From CAADGU01 sp035444285 (GTDB lineage Bacteria; Chloroflexota; Anaerolineae; Promineifilales; Promineifilaceae): 64,000 nucleotides of DNA. Shown here piece after piece: positions 37,563 to 45,934 of the stretch. Each line of letters begins with the position of its first letter. Positions within the stretch are counted from its first letter, which is position 1. A program made the position numbers and the translations under genes. Location of the stretch: assembly GCA_035444285.1 (NCBI GenBank), contig DAOMOK010000024.1:1-64000 (forward strand), given 5' to 3'. The notes under the pieces were generated by a model that ran no database searches, had not been told where the DNA came from, and saw only the letters and a list, made by a program, of their open reading frames with translations.

Positions 37563-38966
37563 ATGAGTACAACCATGATTGCCCCCAAAGTCGTCAGCCA
37601 GCCGCCCACAGCCGAAATCAGCCAGAAATACCAGGCCGGTGTGCGTGATTATGCCGTAGATTACTACGTACCCGATTACGTCCCGGCGGATACCGATCTG
37701 CTCTGCGCCTTTCGCATTACGCCCAAACCAGGCGTCAGCATGATTGAAGCGGCCGCGGCCGTCGCCGCCGAGTCCTCCACCGGCACCTGGACGGAGGTAT
37801 GGTCAAACCAATTGACCGATCTGGATTTTTACAAGGCCAAAGTGTATGGCATCAGCGACGAACCCGATGGCAGCGCCATAGCTTATATCGCCTACCCCAT
37901 GGATTTGTTCGAGGAGAACAGCATCGTCAATATCATGTCTTCCATTGTGGGCAACGTTTTTGGCTTCAAGGCGGTGGCTGCCCTACGGTTGGAAGATATG
38001 CGCATCCCCACCGCCCTGGTGAAAACCTTCCCCGGCCCGCATGTGGGCATTTATGATGAACGGGTATGGGCCAGCAAGTGGCAACGGCCGTTGCTCGGCG
38101 GCACCGTCAAACCCAAACTCGGCCTCTCCCCCAAAGCCTACTCCACCATCATCTACGAATGTCTGGTGGGCGGTCTGGACACGACCAAAGACGACGAAAA
38201 CATGAACAGCCAGCCCTTCAGCCGTTGGCAAGACCGTTTTCGCTATGCGCAAGAGGCTGTCGGCGAAGCGATGGTAGCCACCGGTGAATTTAAGGGGCAC
38301 TGGCACAATGTGACGGCCGGTTCCACCTCCGAAAGTCTGCGCCGCATGGACTTCCTGGCCGAACGCGGCGCGAAGATGTGCATGTTCGACTTTATCACCG
38401 CCGGTTTTGCTGCCTCCGCCGACGTGTTTGCCCACGCCCGCGAGCTGGACATGATCGTCCACTGCCACCGCGCCATGCACGCCGTCTTCACCCGCCAGGC
38501 CAATCATGGCATCCACATGCGCGTGGTCGCCAAATGGCTGCGTCTGACCGGCGGCGACCACCTGCACACCGGCACCGTCGTCGGTAAGCTAGAAGGCTCC
38601 CGCAGCGAGACTCTGGGCATTGTTGACCTGCTGCGACGGCGCTACACACCGGCCAACCCGGAACGTGGCCTTTACTTCGACCAGGATTTTGCCGGTCTGA
38701 AAGACGTATGGCCCGTAGCTTCTGGTGGCATTCACGTGCATCACATTCCCGAACTGCACCGCATGTATGGCAATGACGCCTTTTTCCTCTTTGGCGGCGG
38801 CACACACGGCCATCCCAAAGGCAGCCGCGCCGGCGCCCGCGCCAACCGCGTGGCTACCGAAGCCATCGCCGCCGGTTCCACGCTGGAAGAAGCCGCCAGA
38901 AATTGCCCGGAACTACGCGACGCCATGAAATTGTGGGCCGACATCAAATTTGATGTGCAGCAGTAG
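37563..38966 (+). CDS. rbcL: RuBisCO large subunit, form I-related, without small subunit (form I'-like)
   Basis: 467 residues. It carboxylates ribulose-1,5-bisphosphate in the Calvin cycle. All active-site residues are present, eight positions after the spinach numbering: Lys183 and Lys185 (TVKPKLG), carbamylated Lys209 with Asp211-Glu212 (GGLDTTKDDEN), the HCHRAMHA His/Arg, GDHLHTGTVVGKLEG with loop-6 Lys342, and ASGGIHVHHIP. NSQPF.RW and GTVVGKLEG are form I traits. No rbcS follows; 106 bp separate it from prk. Form I' (known from Ca. Promineofilum) or the related form I'' octamers without small subunits are the closest types known to me. AAGGAG lies nine bases before ATG. Confidence 0.95.
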   Translation: MSTTMIAPKVVSQPPTAEISQKYQAGVRDYAVDYYVPDYVPADTDLLCAFRITPKPGVSMIEAAAAVAAESSTGTWTEVWSNQLTDLDFYKAKVYGISDEPDGSAIAYIAYPMDLFEENSIVNIMSSIVGNVFGFKAVAALRLEDMRIPTALVKTFPGPHVGIYDERVWASKWQRPLLGGTVKPKLGLSPKAYSTIIYECLVGGLDTTKDDENMNSQPFSRWQDRFRYAQEAVGEAMVATGEFKGHWHNVTAGSTSESLRRMDFLAERGAKMCMFDFITAGFAASADVFAHARELDMIVHCHRAMHAVFTRQANHGIHMRVVAKWLRLTGGDHLHTGTVVGKLEGSRSETLGIVDLLRRRYTPANPERGLYFDQDFAGLKDVWPVASGGIHVHHIPELHRMYGNDAFFLFGGGTHGHPKGSRAGARANRVATEAIAAGSTLEEAARNCPELRDAMKLWADIKFDVQQ

Positions 38967-38967
38967 C

Positions 38968-39056
38968 GCGATTTTCCAAATCGTCCCACGCAATGCTGCG
39001 GCCGGTGTGCCCACCGTGCCGCGCGGCTGGGATCAGAGCGATTTTCCAAATCGCTC
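38968..39056. repeat. Two GATTTTCCAAATCG repeats between rbcL and prk
   Basis: GCGATTTTCCAAATCGTCCC at 38968-38987 and GAGCGATTTTCCAAATCGCTC at 39036-39056 flank a GC-rich 48-bp spacer. The second copy is a 9-bp hairpin with loop TCC. The same element recurs as an inverted pair at 40843-40888. Confidence 0.75.
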
Positions 39057-39072
39057 CACAGGAGTGTGAGAA

Positions 39073-40071
39073 ATGAACCGATCACGACGCCCTATTGTGT
39101 TGGGGATTGTCGGCGACAGCGCCGCCGGGAAGACGACCATCACCCAGGGGCTAACGCGCATCCTGGGTGAAGAAAACTGCACCCATGTTTGCACGGACGA
39201 TTACCACAAATTCGACCGCCGCGAGCGGGCCGAACGGGGCATTTCGGCGCTGGACCCGGACTGCAATTACATTGACATCATGCAGTTACACATGGAACGG
39301 CTGCATTACGGGCAGCCCATTCTGAAGCCAGTCTACGACCATTCCAACGGCACGCTGGTGAGGCCGGAATATGTCCAGCCCCGGCAGTTTGTCATTGTCG
39401 AGGGGCTGCTGGGTTTTTCTACGGAGGTGCTGCGTAATTTTTTTGATGTGAAGGTGTTCCTGGCCCCAGACGAAGACGTGCGGGCGATCTGGAAGGTGAG
39501 ACGGGACACAACCAAACGAGGCTATACGCGGGAGCAGGTTCAGACCGCGCTGCAGCGGCGTGAACCGGTATCGGAAGCGTTCATCCGCCCCCAGCGCAAA
39601 CACGCGGACATCGTGGTGAATTTTTACCCACAGCCAGGGTGTGACCCGGAGACGGATGGCTCACACCTGAATACCCGCCTGATTTTGCGCCCCACCATCC
39701 CCCACCCGGATTTGAGCTATCTGTTGGAAGGCAGTCGCAACGGCCGTATCCGCCTGCAACTCAACCGGGACAACGGGCTGCCGGTAGATTTTCTGGATAT
39801 TGATGGCAATGTGTCCACCATGGAGGCTACCCGTCTGGCCGACGCCATCTGGGATCATATGCCCGAACTGCGACCGGAGGCGGAATCTGAGTTTGGCAAT
39901 TATCTGGACGGGATGCGCCACCAACACAGCCATCCGCTGGCCTTGACCCAGCTTCTCATCACTTACCATGTGCTGCGTAAATACAATGACCTGGCCGACA
40001 TGCCCTTTGCCACGCCGGTAGCGGCGCTGAGCCGCCTGCAAACAACGGCCCAGGCAACGGCTGTTGCCTGA
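39073..40071 (+). CDS. prk: Phosphoribulokinase
   Basis: 332 residues. It makes ribulose-1,5-bisphosphate from ribulose-5-phosphate and ATP. The P-loop GIVGDSAAGKTTITQG is close to the GDSGCGKST of cyanobacterial/plant-type PRKs. The downstream TDDYHKFDRRERAERGISALDP, the YDHSNGTL and VIVEGLLGF blocks and the conserved RKHADIVVNF also fit this type. With rbcL it gives the two enzymes unique to the Calvin cycle. A good start follows CAGGAGTGTGAGAA. Confidence 0.95.
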   Translation: MNRSRRPIVLGIVGDSAAGKTTITQGLTRILGEENCTHVCTDDYHKFDRRERAERGISALDPDCNYIDIMQLHMERLHYGQPILKPVYDHSNGTLVRPEYVQPRQFVIVEGLLGFSTEVLRNFFDVKVFLAPDEDVRAIWKVRRDTTKRGYTREQVQTALQRREPVSEAFIRPQRKHADIVVNFYPQPGCDPETDGSHLNTRLILRPTIPHPDLSYLLEGSRNGRIRLQLNRDNGLPVDFLDIDGNVSTMEATRLADAIWDHMPELRPEAESEFGNYLDGMRHQHSHPLALTQLLITYHVLRKYNDLADMPFATPVAALSRLQTTAQATAVA

Positions 40072-40151
40072 ACCGTTGACAAGTAGCGCCCGGAACAGGC
40101 TTTTACCGGCATCCATTGCCAGGAACGGGCAAGTCGTTGGATAATACACCC

Positions 40152-40823
40152 ATGAACCAGATCAAATTAGCCCCCTCCATCTTGTCGGCCGATTTTTCCC
40201 GGCTGGGCGAGCAGGTTAGTGAAGCGGTAGCCGCTGGCGCGGCCTACATTCATATGGATGTGATGGACGGCCATTTTGTGCCCAACATCACCATTGGCCC
40301 GTTGGTTGTGCAGGCGTTACGGCCGTTGGCCGACCAGACCGGCGCTATCCTCGACGTACATCTGATGATTGAACACCCCGACCGGTTTATCGCCGATTTT
40401 GCCCAGGCAGGCGCGGACATTCTCACCGTTCACGTAGAAACCTGCCCCCACCTGCACCGCACCATCCAGGCCATCCGCGAACTGGGCGTAAAACCGGGCG
40501 TCACCTTGAACCCGGCCACGCCTCTCATTACACTAGAGGAAATTCTGCCCGATGTGGACCTGGTTCTCATCATGTCCGTCAACCCCGGTTTTGGCAACCA
40601 GTCATACATCCCCGGCAGCACGGCCAAGATTCGCCGCCTGCGGCAGATGCTCGATGCCATCGGCTCTGCGGCCGATCTGGAAGTGGACGGCGGCATCAAG
40701 GTTCACAACGCCGCCGAAATTGTTGCCGCCGGGGCCAACGTGCTGGTGGCGGGCAGCGCCGTCTTTGGCGGCAAGAAAACAATCAGCGAAAATATGGCTG
40801 ATTTTTGGAAGGTGTTGCAGTGA
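40152..40823 (+). CDS. rpe: Ribulose-phosphate 3-epimerase
   Basis: 223 residues. It interconverts ribulose-5- and xylulose-5-phosphate, feeding PRK. The family patterns LAPSILSADFSRLGEQV, HMDVMDGHFVPNITIGP, LIMSVNPGFGNQSYIP and VDGGIKVHNA are intact, with the metal-binding His and Asp residues in place. The ATG at 40152 starts the conserved domain; an ATG at 40116 is rejected as it adds a non-conserved 12-residue lead. Confidence 0.95.
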   Translation: MNQIKLAPSILSADFSRLGEQVSEAVAAGAAYIHMDVMDGHFVPNITIGPLVVQALRPLADQTGAILDVHLMIEHPDRFIADFAQAGADILTVHVETCPHLHRTIQAIRELGVKPGVTLNPATPLITLEEILPDVDLVLIMSVNPGFGNQSYIPGSTAKIRRLRQMLDAIGSAADLEVDGGIKVHNAAEIVAAGANVLVAGSAVFGGKKTISENMADFWKVLQ

Positions 40824-40842
40824 TGGATGAAAAGGTTTGTCG

Positions 40843-40888
40843 TAGGACGATTTTCCGAATCGAGTGACGATTTGGAAAATCGCCCTAC
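40843..40888. repeat. Inverted pair of GATTTTCCAAATCG elements between rpe and fba
   Basis: TAGGACGATTTTCCGAATCG and, after five bases, its near-perfect reverse complement ending CGCCCTA (18 of 20 positions pair). It can form a 20-bp hairpin in the mRNA just before fba. Confidence 0.8.
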
Positions 40889-40908
40889 ATTTACGAGGAG
40901 CGTACAGA

Positions 40909-41928
40909 ATGAACAAGCAGCAGTTAGAGACGACCGCTCAGGCGATGGTTGCCAGAGGCAAGGGCATTCTGGCAATGGACGAAAGCACCGGCACTTGCGC
41001 CAAACGTTTTGCCAAACAGAACATCGAATTCTCGTTTGAATCGCGCCGGGCCTATCGCAGTTTATTGGTGACAACGCCAAACCTGTCTGACCATATTGCC
41101 GGGGCCATTTTGTTTGACGAAACGATCCGGCAGCAGGTGACGGGCAGCGACACGCCAGTCCCCGTACAGATGGCCGCGCACGGCATCATCCCCGGCATCA
41201 AAGTGGACATGGGCGCCAAACCATTGGCCGGGCATCCCGGCGAAGTGGTCACAGAAGGATTGGATGGGCTGCGCGAACGGCTGGCCGAATACCGGGAGTT
41301 GGGGGCGCGTTTTGCCAAGTGGCGGGCGGTGATCACCATTGGCGATGGCCTGCCCTCGCTGGCGTGTATTCAGGCCAATGCCCACGCCCTGGCGCGGTAC
41401 GCGGCGCTGGTGCAAGAGGCGGGGCTGGTGCCCATTGTGGAGCCGGAAGTGTTGATGGATGGCAACCACACCCTTGAACGCTGTTATGAGGTCACGGCCG
41501 TGACCCTGCACACCGTTTTTGCCGAACTGTTCCAACAGGGCGTCCACCTGGAAGGCAGCGTGCTCAAGCCCAGCATGGTTATTTCCGGGAAGCAGTGCCC
41601 GCAGCGGGCGACGCCGGAACAGGTGGCAGCGGAAACGGTGCGTTGTTTACGGAACCATGTACCGGCGGCTGTACCCGGTATTGCCTTCCTCTCCGGCGGC
41701 CAATCAGACGCGGAAGCCACCTGGCATTTGAGCCTGATCAACCAACAAGGCCATTTGCCCTGGGCGCTGACGTTTTCTTACGGCCGTGCCCTGCAACAAG
41801 AGGCGCTGGCGGCCTGGAACGGCCTTGAGGCCAACGTACCTGCCGCCCAGGCCGCCCTATACCGGCGCGCCGGACTGGTTGGCGCTGCCGCCACCGGCCA
41901 CTACACACCGGAGATGGAAAACAGGTGA
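40909..41928 (+). CDS. Class I fructose-bisphosphate aldolase
   Basis: 339 residues of the Schiff-base (class I, animal/plant-like) aldolase family. It condenses triose phosphates, and in the Calvin cycle also makes sedoheptulose bisphosphate. The class I signature is clear: GILAMDESTGTCAKRF at the start, the Schiff-base Lys in GSVLKPSMVI and the GIAFLSGGQSDAEA phosphate loop. Most bacteria use class II enzymes. GAGGAG precedes the ATG at 40909; an ATG at 40864 lies in the upstream hairpin and is rejected. Confidence 0.94.
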   Translation: MNKQQLETTAQAMVARGKGILAMDESTGTCAKRFAKQNIEFSFESRRAYRSLLVTTPNLSDHIAGAILFDETIRQQVTGSDTPVPVQMAAHGIIPGIKVDMGAKPLAGHPGEVVTEGLDGLRERLAEYRELGARFAKWRAVITIGDGLPSLACIQANAHALARYAALVQEAGLVPIVEPEVLMDGNHTLERCYEVTAVTLHTVFAELFQQGVHLEGSVLKPSMVISGKQCPQRATPEQVAAETVRCLRNHVPAAVPGIAFLSGGQSDAEATWHLSLINQQGHLPWALTFSYGRALQQEALAAWNGLEANVPAAQAALYRRAGLVGAAATGHYTPEMENR

Positions 41929-42028
41929 CAGGTGACAGACGGCAGCAGGCGGGATGACAGGTGACAATGGTTGCGTAGACTCTTTGGCGGTATCGTGTAT
42001 CGTGTAACTCTATGATGAGGACAGCACG

Positions 42029-44458
42029 ATGATGGAAGGCGAAATAGAGGTGGCAACTCTGTCTGCCCCGGCTGCTACGGTAGTCCGGCAGCGGCTGGTT
42101 GTAACCGGCGTGGTGCAGGGGGTGGGTTTTCGGCCGTTTGTGTATGGGCTGGCGCGGCGGCATGGGTTGGCCGGTTTTGTGGGCAATGACAGCGGCGGCG
42201 TGTTTATTGAGGTGGAGGGGGCGGCAACGGCCGTCACTCACTTCCACCACGACCTCACCCACCAGCCACCGCCCCTGGCACACATCGAACAGGTGGCGGT
42301 TGATTGGCTGCCCGCGCGCGGCGAGCGCGATTTTGTCATTGTCCACAGCCAGGCGCAGGCAGCCGCCAATACGCTTATTTCGCCCGACATATGCCTGTGT
42401 GATGACTGCCGCCGCGAACTGTTTGACCCGGCCAACCGGCGCTACCGTTACCCCTTCATCAACTGCACCAACTGCGGCCCCCGTTTTACCATCATCAAAG
42501 AGATTCCCTATGATCGGCCGTACACGACGATGGCCGAATTCCCCATGTGCCCGCCCTGCCAGGCGGAGTATGATGATCCGCTGGACCGCCGTTTCCACGC
42601 CCAGCCGAATGCCTGCCCGGATTGTGGGCCGCAGGTGTGGCTGGAGGTTGGGGAACGGGAATCAGTAAGCGGTGAGCGGTTAGCAGTAAGCGGTGGGCAG
42701 TTTGGGGAAGACAGCGTGCAGGGGGATGGGGTCATCAAGGGGGCGCAGGCATTGTTGGCGGCGGGGCATATTGTGGCGGTGAAAGGGTTGGGTGGGTTTC
42801 ATCTGGCGTGTGATGCGGCCAATGATGCGGCGCTGACCACGCTGCGCGAGCGTAAGGGGCGGGTGGATAAACCGTTTGCGGTGATGGCCTGGGATATAAC
42901 GGCCGTGCGCCAGTTTGCCCATGTGTCGGAGGAAGAGGCTGCGCTGCTCACCGCCAAAGAACGGCCGATCCTGCTGCTGCGCCAGAAAAAAAACAGCCCA
43001 CTCTCACCGCTCATCGCCCCCGGCAACAACACCATCGGCGTCATGCTGCCCTACACGCCCCTGCACTATCTCTTGCTAGACACGCAATCCCCCAATCTCC
43101 AATCTCCCGTCTTGGTGATGACCTCCGCCAACTACAGCGACGAACCCATTGTCAAAGACAACGACGAAGCGCGGCAACGGCTGGCAACCCTGGCCGATGC
43201 TTTTCTCATGCACAACCGGGAGATTCACGGCCGTTGTGATGACTCCGTTATCAGGGTAATCGGTAATCGGTTATCGGTAATCGGTACTCCGACCACTGCT
43301 CACTGCTCACCGCTCACTACTCACCTTCTTCCCCTCCGCCGTTCCCGCGGTTACGCCCCGTTCCCGGTGAAGTTGCCGTATGCAATCCCCCCCACCCTGG
43401 CGGTGGGCGGTGAACTGAAAGCTACCTTCTGCCTGGCGAAGGGTGAATATGGCTACATGAGCCAGCATATCGGCGATATGGAGAATCTGGAAACGCTGGA
43501 TGCTTTTGCCACGGCCGTGACCCACTTCCGCCACATCTTCCGCGCCAACCCGGAGCGGCTGGTTTGCGACCTGCATCCCGGTTATCTCTCTACACGCTGG
43601 GCAGAAGAGCAGGCAGCGCAAGACGGGCTGCCGCTGGTCAAGGTGCAGCACCATCACGCCCACATTGCCAGCGTCATGGCCGAACATCGGTTGGACGGCC
43701 GTACCCCGGTCATCGGTTTTAGCTTTGATGGCACAGGGTATGGCCCGGATGGCGCGGTGTGGGGCGGCGAACTACTGTTGGCCGATTACGCCGGTTTTGA
43801 ACGGACCGCCCATTTGAAATATGTGCCGCTGGCAGGGGGAGATGTGGCTGTGAAACGGCCGTATCGCCTGGCGCTGGCGCATTTGTGGGCGGCGGGGTTG
43901 GATTGGGATGAGGCGCTGCCCTGTGTGGCCGCCTGCCCGCCCCAGGAGCGACGCATTTTGAGCCAGCAGCTAGAGCAAGGCATCAACAGTGTGCCCACCA
44001 GCAGCATGGGGCGGCTGTTTGACGCGGCGGCGGCGCTGTTGGGCATCCGCCAGGTGGTGACGTATGAGGGGCAGGCGGCGATGGAGTTGGAAACGGCCGT
44101 TGCCCCTGACGTGAGCGAGCAGTACAACTTTGAACTGGCGGGCGTGGAAATTGACCCCGCGCCGGTGTGGGCGACGATGGTAGCAGATAGGCGGGCAGGG
44201 ATGGAAACGGCCGTGATTGCCGCCAAATTTCACAATGCCGTCGCCGACCTCGTCGTCCGGCTGAGCTTGCAGATGCGGGCGCAGCATGGGCTGAACCAGG
44301 TGGCCTTGAGCGGCGGTGTGTTTCAGAATGTGCGGTTGTTGGAGACGGCCGTGACGCAGTTACAACAACACAGTTTTACAGTATTGACTCATCGCCTGGT
44401 ACCGCCCAATGATGGCGGCCTGGCGCTGGGACAGGTGATGATAGGTGTCAGACCCTAA
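42029..44458 (+). CDS. hypF: Carbamoyltransferase HypF with two in-frame repeat insertions
   Basis: 809 residues. It turns carbamoyl phosphate into the thiocarbamate on HypE that becomes the CN ligand of NiFe hydrogenases. Acylphosphatase domain (VTGVVQGVGFRPFVYGLA, about 15-105), two zinc fingers (CLCDDC, CTNCGP, CPPC, CPDCGP, about 118-205), YrdC-like domain (about 230-400) and Kae1-like domain with VQHHHAHIASVMAEH. Two stretches look foreign: about residues 210-227 (ESVSGERLAVSGG) and about 408-433 (VIGNRLSVIGTPTTAHCSPL), both encoded by heptad repeats and lying at domain borders. The reading frame is kept, so the enzyme may still work. The TAA stop lies in a hairpin repeat. Confidence 0.93.
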   Translation: MMEGEIEVATLSAPAATVVRQRLVVTGVVQGVGFRPFVYGLARRHGLAGFVGNDSGGVFIEVEGAATAVTHFHHDLTHQPPPLAHIEQVAVDWLPARGERDFVIVHSQAQAAANTLISPDICLCDDCRRELFDPANRRYRYPFINCTNCGPRFTIIKEIPYDRPYTTMAEFPMCPPCQAEYDDPLDRRFHAQPNACPDCGPQVWLEVGERESVSGERLAVSGGQFGEDSVQGDGVIKGAQALLAAGHIVAVKGLGGFHLACDAANDAALTTLRERKGRVDKPFAVMAWDITAVRQFAHVSEEEAALLTAKERPILLLRQKKNSPLSPLIAPGNNTIGVMLPYTPLHYLLLDTQSPNLQSPVLVMTSANYSDEPIVKDNDEARQRLATLADAFLMHNREIHGRCDDSVIRVIGNRLSVIGTPTTAHCSPLTTHLLPLRRSRGYAPFPVKLPYAIPPTLAVGGELKATFCLAKGEYGYMSQHIGDMENLETLDAFATAVTHFRHIFRANPERLVCDLHPGYLSTRWAEEQAAQDGLPLVKVQHHHAHIASVMAEHRLDGRTPVIGFSFDGTGYGPDGAVWGGELLLADYAGFERTAHLKYVPLAGGDVAVKRPYRLALAHLWAAGLDWDEALPCVAACPPQERRILSQQLEQGINSVPTSSMGRLFDAAAALLGIRQVVTYEGQAAMELETAVAPDVSEQYNFELAGVEIDPAPVWATMVADRRAGMETAVIAAKFHNAVADLVVRLSLQMRAQHGLNQVALSGGVFQNVRLLETAVTQLQQHSFTVLTHRLVPPNDGGLALGQVMIGVRP
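42655..42705. repeat. Heptad repeat inside hypF (zinc finger/YrdC border)
   Basis: CAGTAAG, CGGTGAG, CGGTTAG, CAGTAAG and CGGTGGG units in tandem, the same units as at 54247-54312 upstream of glmS. They are read in frame as ESVSGERLAVSGGQF. Confidence 0.8.
43249..43332. repeat. Heptad repeat inside hypF (before the RRSRGYAPFPV block)
   Basis: CGGTAAT, CGGTTAT and CGGTAAT units followed by GCTCACT, GCTCACC units of opposite type. They separate CDDSVIR from RRSRGYAPFPV, which are normally nearly adjacent in HypF proteins. Confidence 0.8.
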
Positions 44459-44483
44459 AGGTTTTTGGAAACCCTTAGGGTCT
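44450..44483 (+). terminator. Hairpin repeat at the hypF stop codon
   Basis: AGACCCTAA (44450-44458) pairs with TTAGGGTCT (44475-44483), with a further inner stem GGTTT/AAACC. The TAA stop of hypF is part of the left arm. It resembles the AGACCTGACAGG family in form but not in exact sequence. Confidence 0.65.
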
Positions 44484-44497
44484 AAACGAGGTTCATT

Positions 44498-44761
44498 ATG
44501 TGTTTAGGCATTCCTGGAAAAGTGGTGGAAATTTACGAGGCGAGCGGCACGCGCATGGGTAAGGTGGACTTTAGCGGCATCCAAAAGGAAGTGTGCCTGG
44601 CTTATTTGCCGGAGATTCAGGTGGGTGATTACACCATCATTCATGTTGGTTTTGCCATTACCCGGCTGGATGAAGCCTCGGCGTTGGAAACGCTGGCGCT
44701 GTTTAACCAGATGGGACTGCTGGAAGAAGAACTGCTGGCCGACGAGGAGGGTGTGACATGA
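44498..44761 (+). CDS. hypC: Hydrogenase maturation factor HypC
   Basis: 87 residues. A chaperone that carries the Fe(CN)2CO unit with HypD and delivers it to the hydrogenase large subunit. The essential N-terminal Cys is in MCLGIPGKVV; VGDYTIIHVGFAI and the helical tail are typical of the family. It overlaps hypD by four bases. Confidence 0.94.
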   Translation: MCLGIPGKVVEIYEASGTRMGKVDFSGIQKEVCLAYLPEIQVGDYTIIHVGFAITRLDEASALETLALFNQMGLLEEELLADEEGVT

Positions 44762-45873
44762 AATATCTGGATGAATTCCGCGATCCCGATCTGGCGCAAA
44801 AACTGTTGGGGCAAATTGAGCAGTTGGCGACGCAGAAGTGGGTGATGATGGAGGTGTGCGGCGGGCAGACCCATTCCATCATCCGCAATGGCATTGATCA
44901 ACTGCTGCCGGACACGATTGAAATGATTCACGGGCCGGGCTGCCCGGTGTGCGTGACGCCGCTAGGCATTATTGATAAGGCGTTGGCAATTGCCTCACGG
45001 CCAAACGTTATCTTTTGCTCCTTTGGCGATATGCTGCGGGTGCCCGGCAGCGAAAAGGATTTGTTCCGCATCAAGAGCGAAGGCGGCGACGTGCGTATTG
45101 TCTACTCGCCGCTAGACGCGGTGAAGATTGCCCGTGAAAACCTGGACAAAGAGGTGGTCTTTTTTGGCATTGGTTTTGAAACCACCGCTCCGGCCAACGC
45201 CATGGCCGTGTTTCAGGCGAAGCAGCAGGGTTTGACCAATTTTTCCATGTTGGTTTCTCATGTACTCGTACCGCCGGCCATTGAGGCCATTTTGCAGTCG
45301 CCCACGAACCGGGTGCAGGCGTTCCTGGCGGCGGGGCACGTGTGCAGCGTGATGGGTTACTGGCAGTATTTGCCCATTGCTGAGGAGTACCAGACGCCGA
45401 TTGTGGTGACGGGATTTGAGCCGTTGGATGTGCTGGAAGGGATTCGGCGGGCGGTGCAGCAGTTGGAAGACGGCCGTTACTTCGTCGAAAATGCCTACCC
45501 CCGCGCGGTAACGGAAGCCGGGAACCTGGCCGCCCAAAAGATGCTGGCGGATGTGTTTACAGTGAGCGACCGGCAGTGGCGGGGCATTGGCATGATTCCG
45601 CAAAGCGGCTGGGAACTGAGCCAGGCATACCAGGATTTTGACGCGGCCGTGCGCTTTGATGTGGGGCATATTGAAACACGTGAATCGGAATTGTGCCACA
45701 GTGGTGAAGTGCTGCAAGGCATGATCAAGCCCAATGAATGCCCGGCCTTTGGCAAGGAATGTACACCGCGCAACCCGCTGGGCGCCACCATGGTGTCCAG
45801 CGAGGGAGCGTGCGCGGCGTATTATCAGTACGGCCGTTTTATTTCGTTGGAAAATGTGGCGGTCGCCGTATAA
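44758..45873 (+). CDS. hypD: Hydrogenase maturation protein HypD
   Basis: 371 residues, normal length. The scaffold on which iron receives its CN and CO ligands. The conserved motifs MEVCGGQTHSI (Cys of the Fe site), HGPGCPVCVTP, GFETTAP and the C-terminal [4Fe-4S] cysteines in GEVLQGMIKPNECPAFGKEC and EGACAAYYQYG are all seen. It is translationally coupled to hypC. Confidence 0.95.
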   Translation: MKYLDEFRDPDLAQKLLGQIEQLATQKWVMMEVCGGQTHSIIRNGIDQLLPDTIEMIHGPGCPVCVTPLGIIDKALAIASRPNVIFCSFGDMLRVPGSEKDLFRIKSEGGDVRIVYSPLDAVKIARENLDKEVVFFGIGFETTAPANAMAVFQAKQQGLTNFSMLVSHVLVPPAIEAILQSPTNRVQAFLAAGHVCSVMGYWQYLPIAEEYQTPIVVTGFEPLDVLEGIRRAVQQLEDGRYFVENAYPRAVTEAGNLAAQKMLADVFTVSDRQWRGIGMIPQSGWELSQAYQDFDAAVRFDVGHIETRESELCHSGEVLQGMIKPNECPAFGKECTPRNPLGATMVSSEGACAAYYQYGRFISLENVAVAV

Positions 45874-45878
45874 AAAAA

Positions 45879-45924
45879 TGAGATTGGAGATTGGGAATTG
45901 AGCAATCTCTAATCTCCAATCTCA
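45879..45924. repeat. Heptad repeat hairpin between hypD and hypE
   Basis: TGAGATTGGAGATT (45879-45892) pairs perfectly with AATCTCCAATCTCA (45911-45924). It lies within the hyp operon, 10 bp before the hypE start codon, so the hypE ribosome binding site (CTCAGGAC) is directly beside the hairpin. Confidence 0.85.
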
Positions 45925-45934
45925 GGACAAACCT

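Noticed and set aside
38967..39072. Possible small-subunit gene (rbcS) between rbcL and prk
   Set aside because: The gap is only 106 bp and holds two repeat elements; no reading frame of suitable length starts here.
41929..42028. Regulatory RNA between fba and hypF
   Set aside because: The gap consists mainly of CAGGTGA heptad units and an AT-rich tail; no conserved riboswitch core was recognised.
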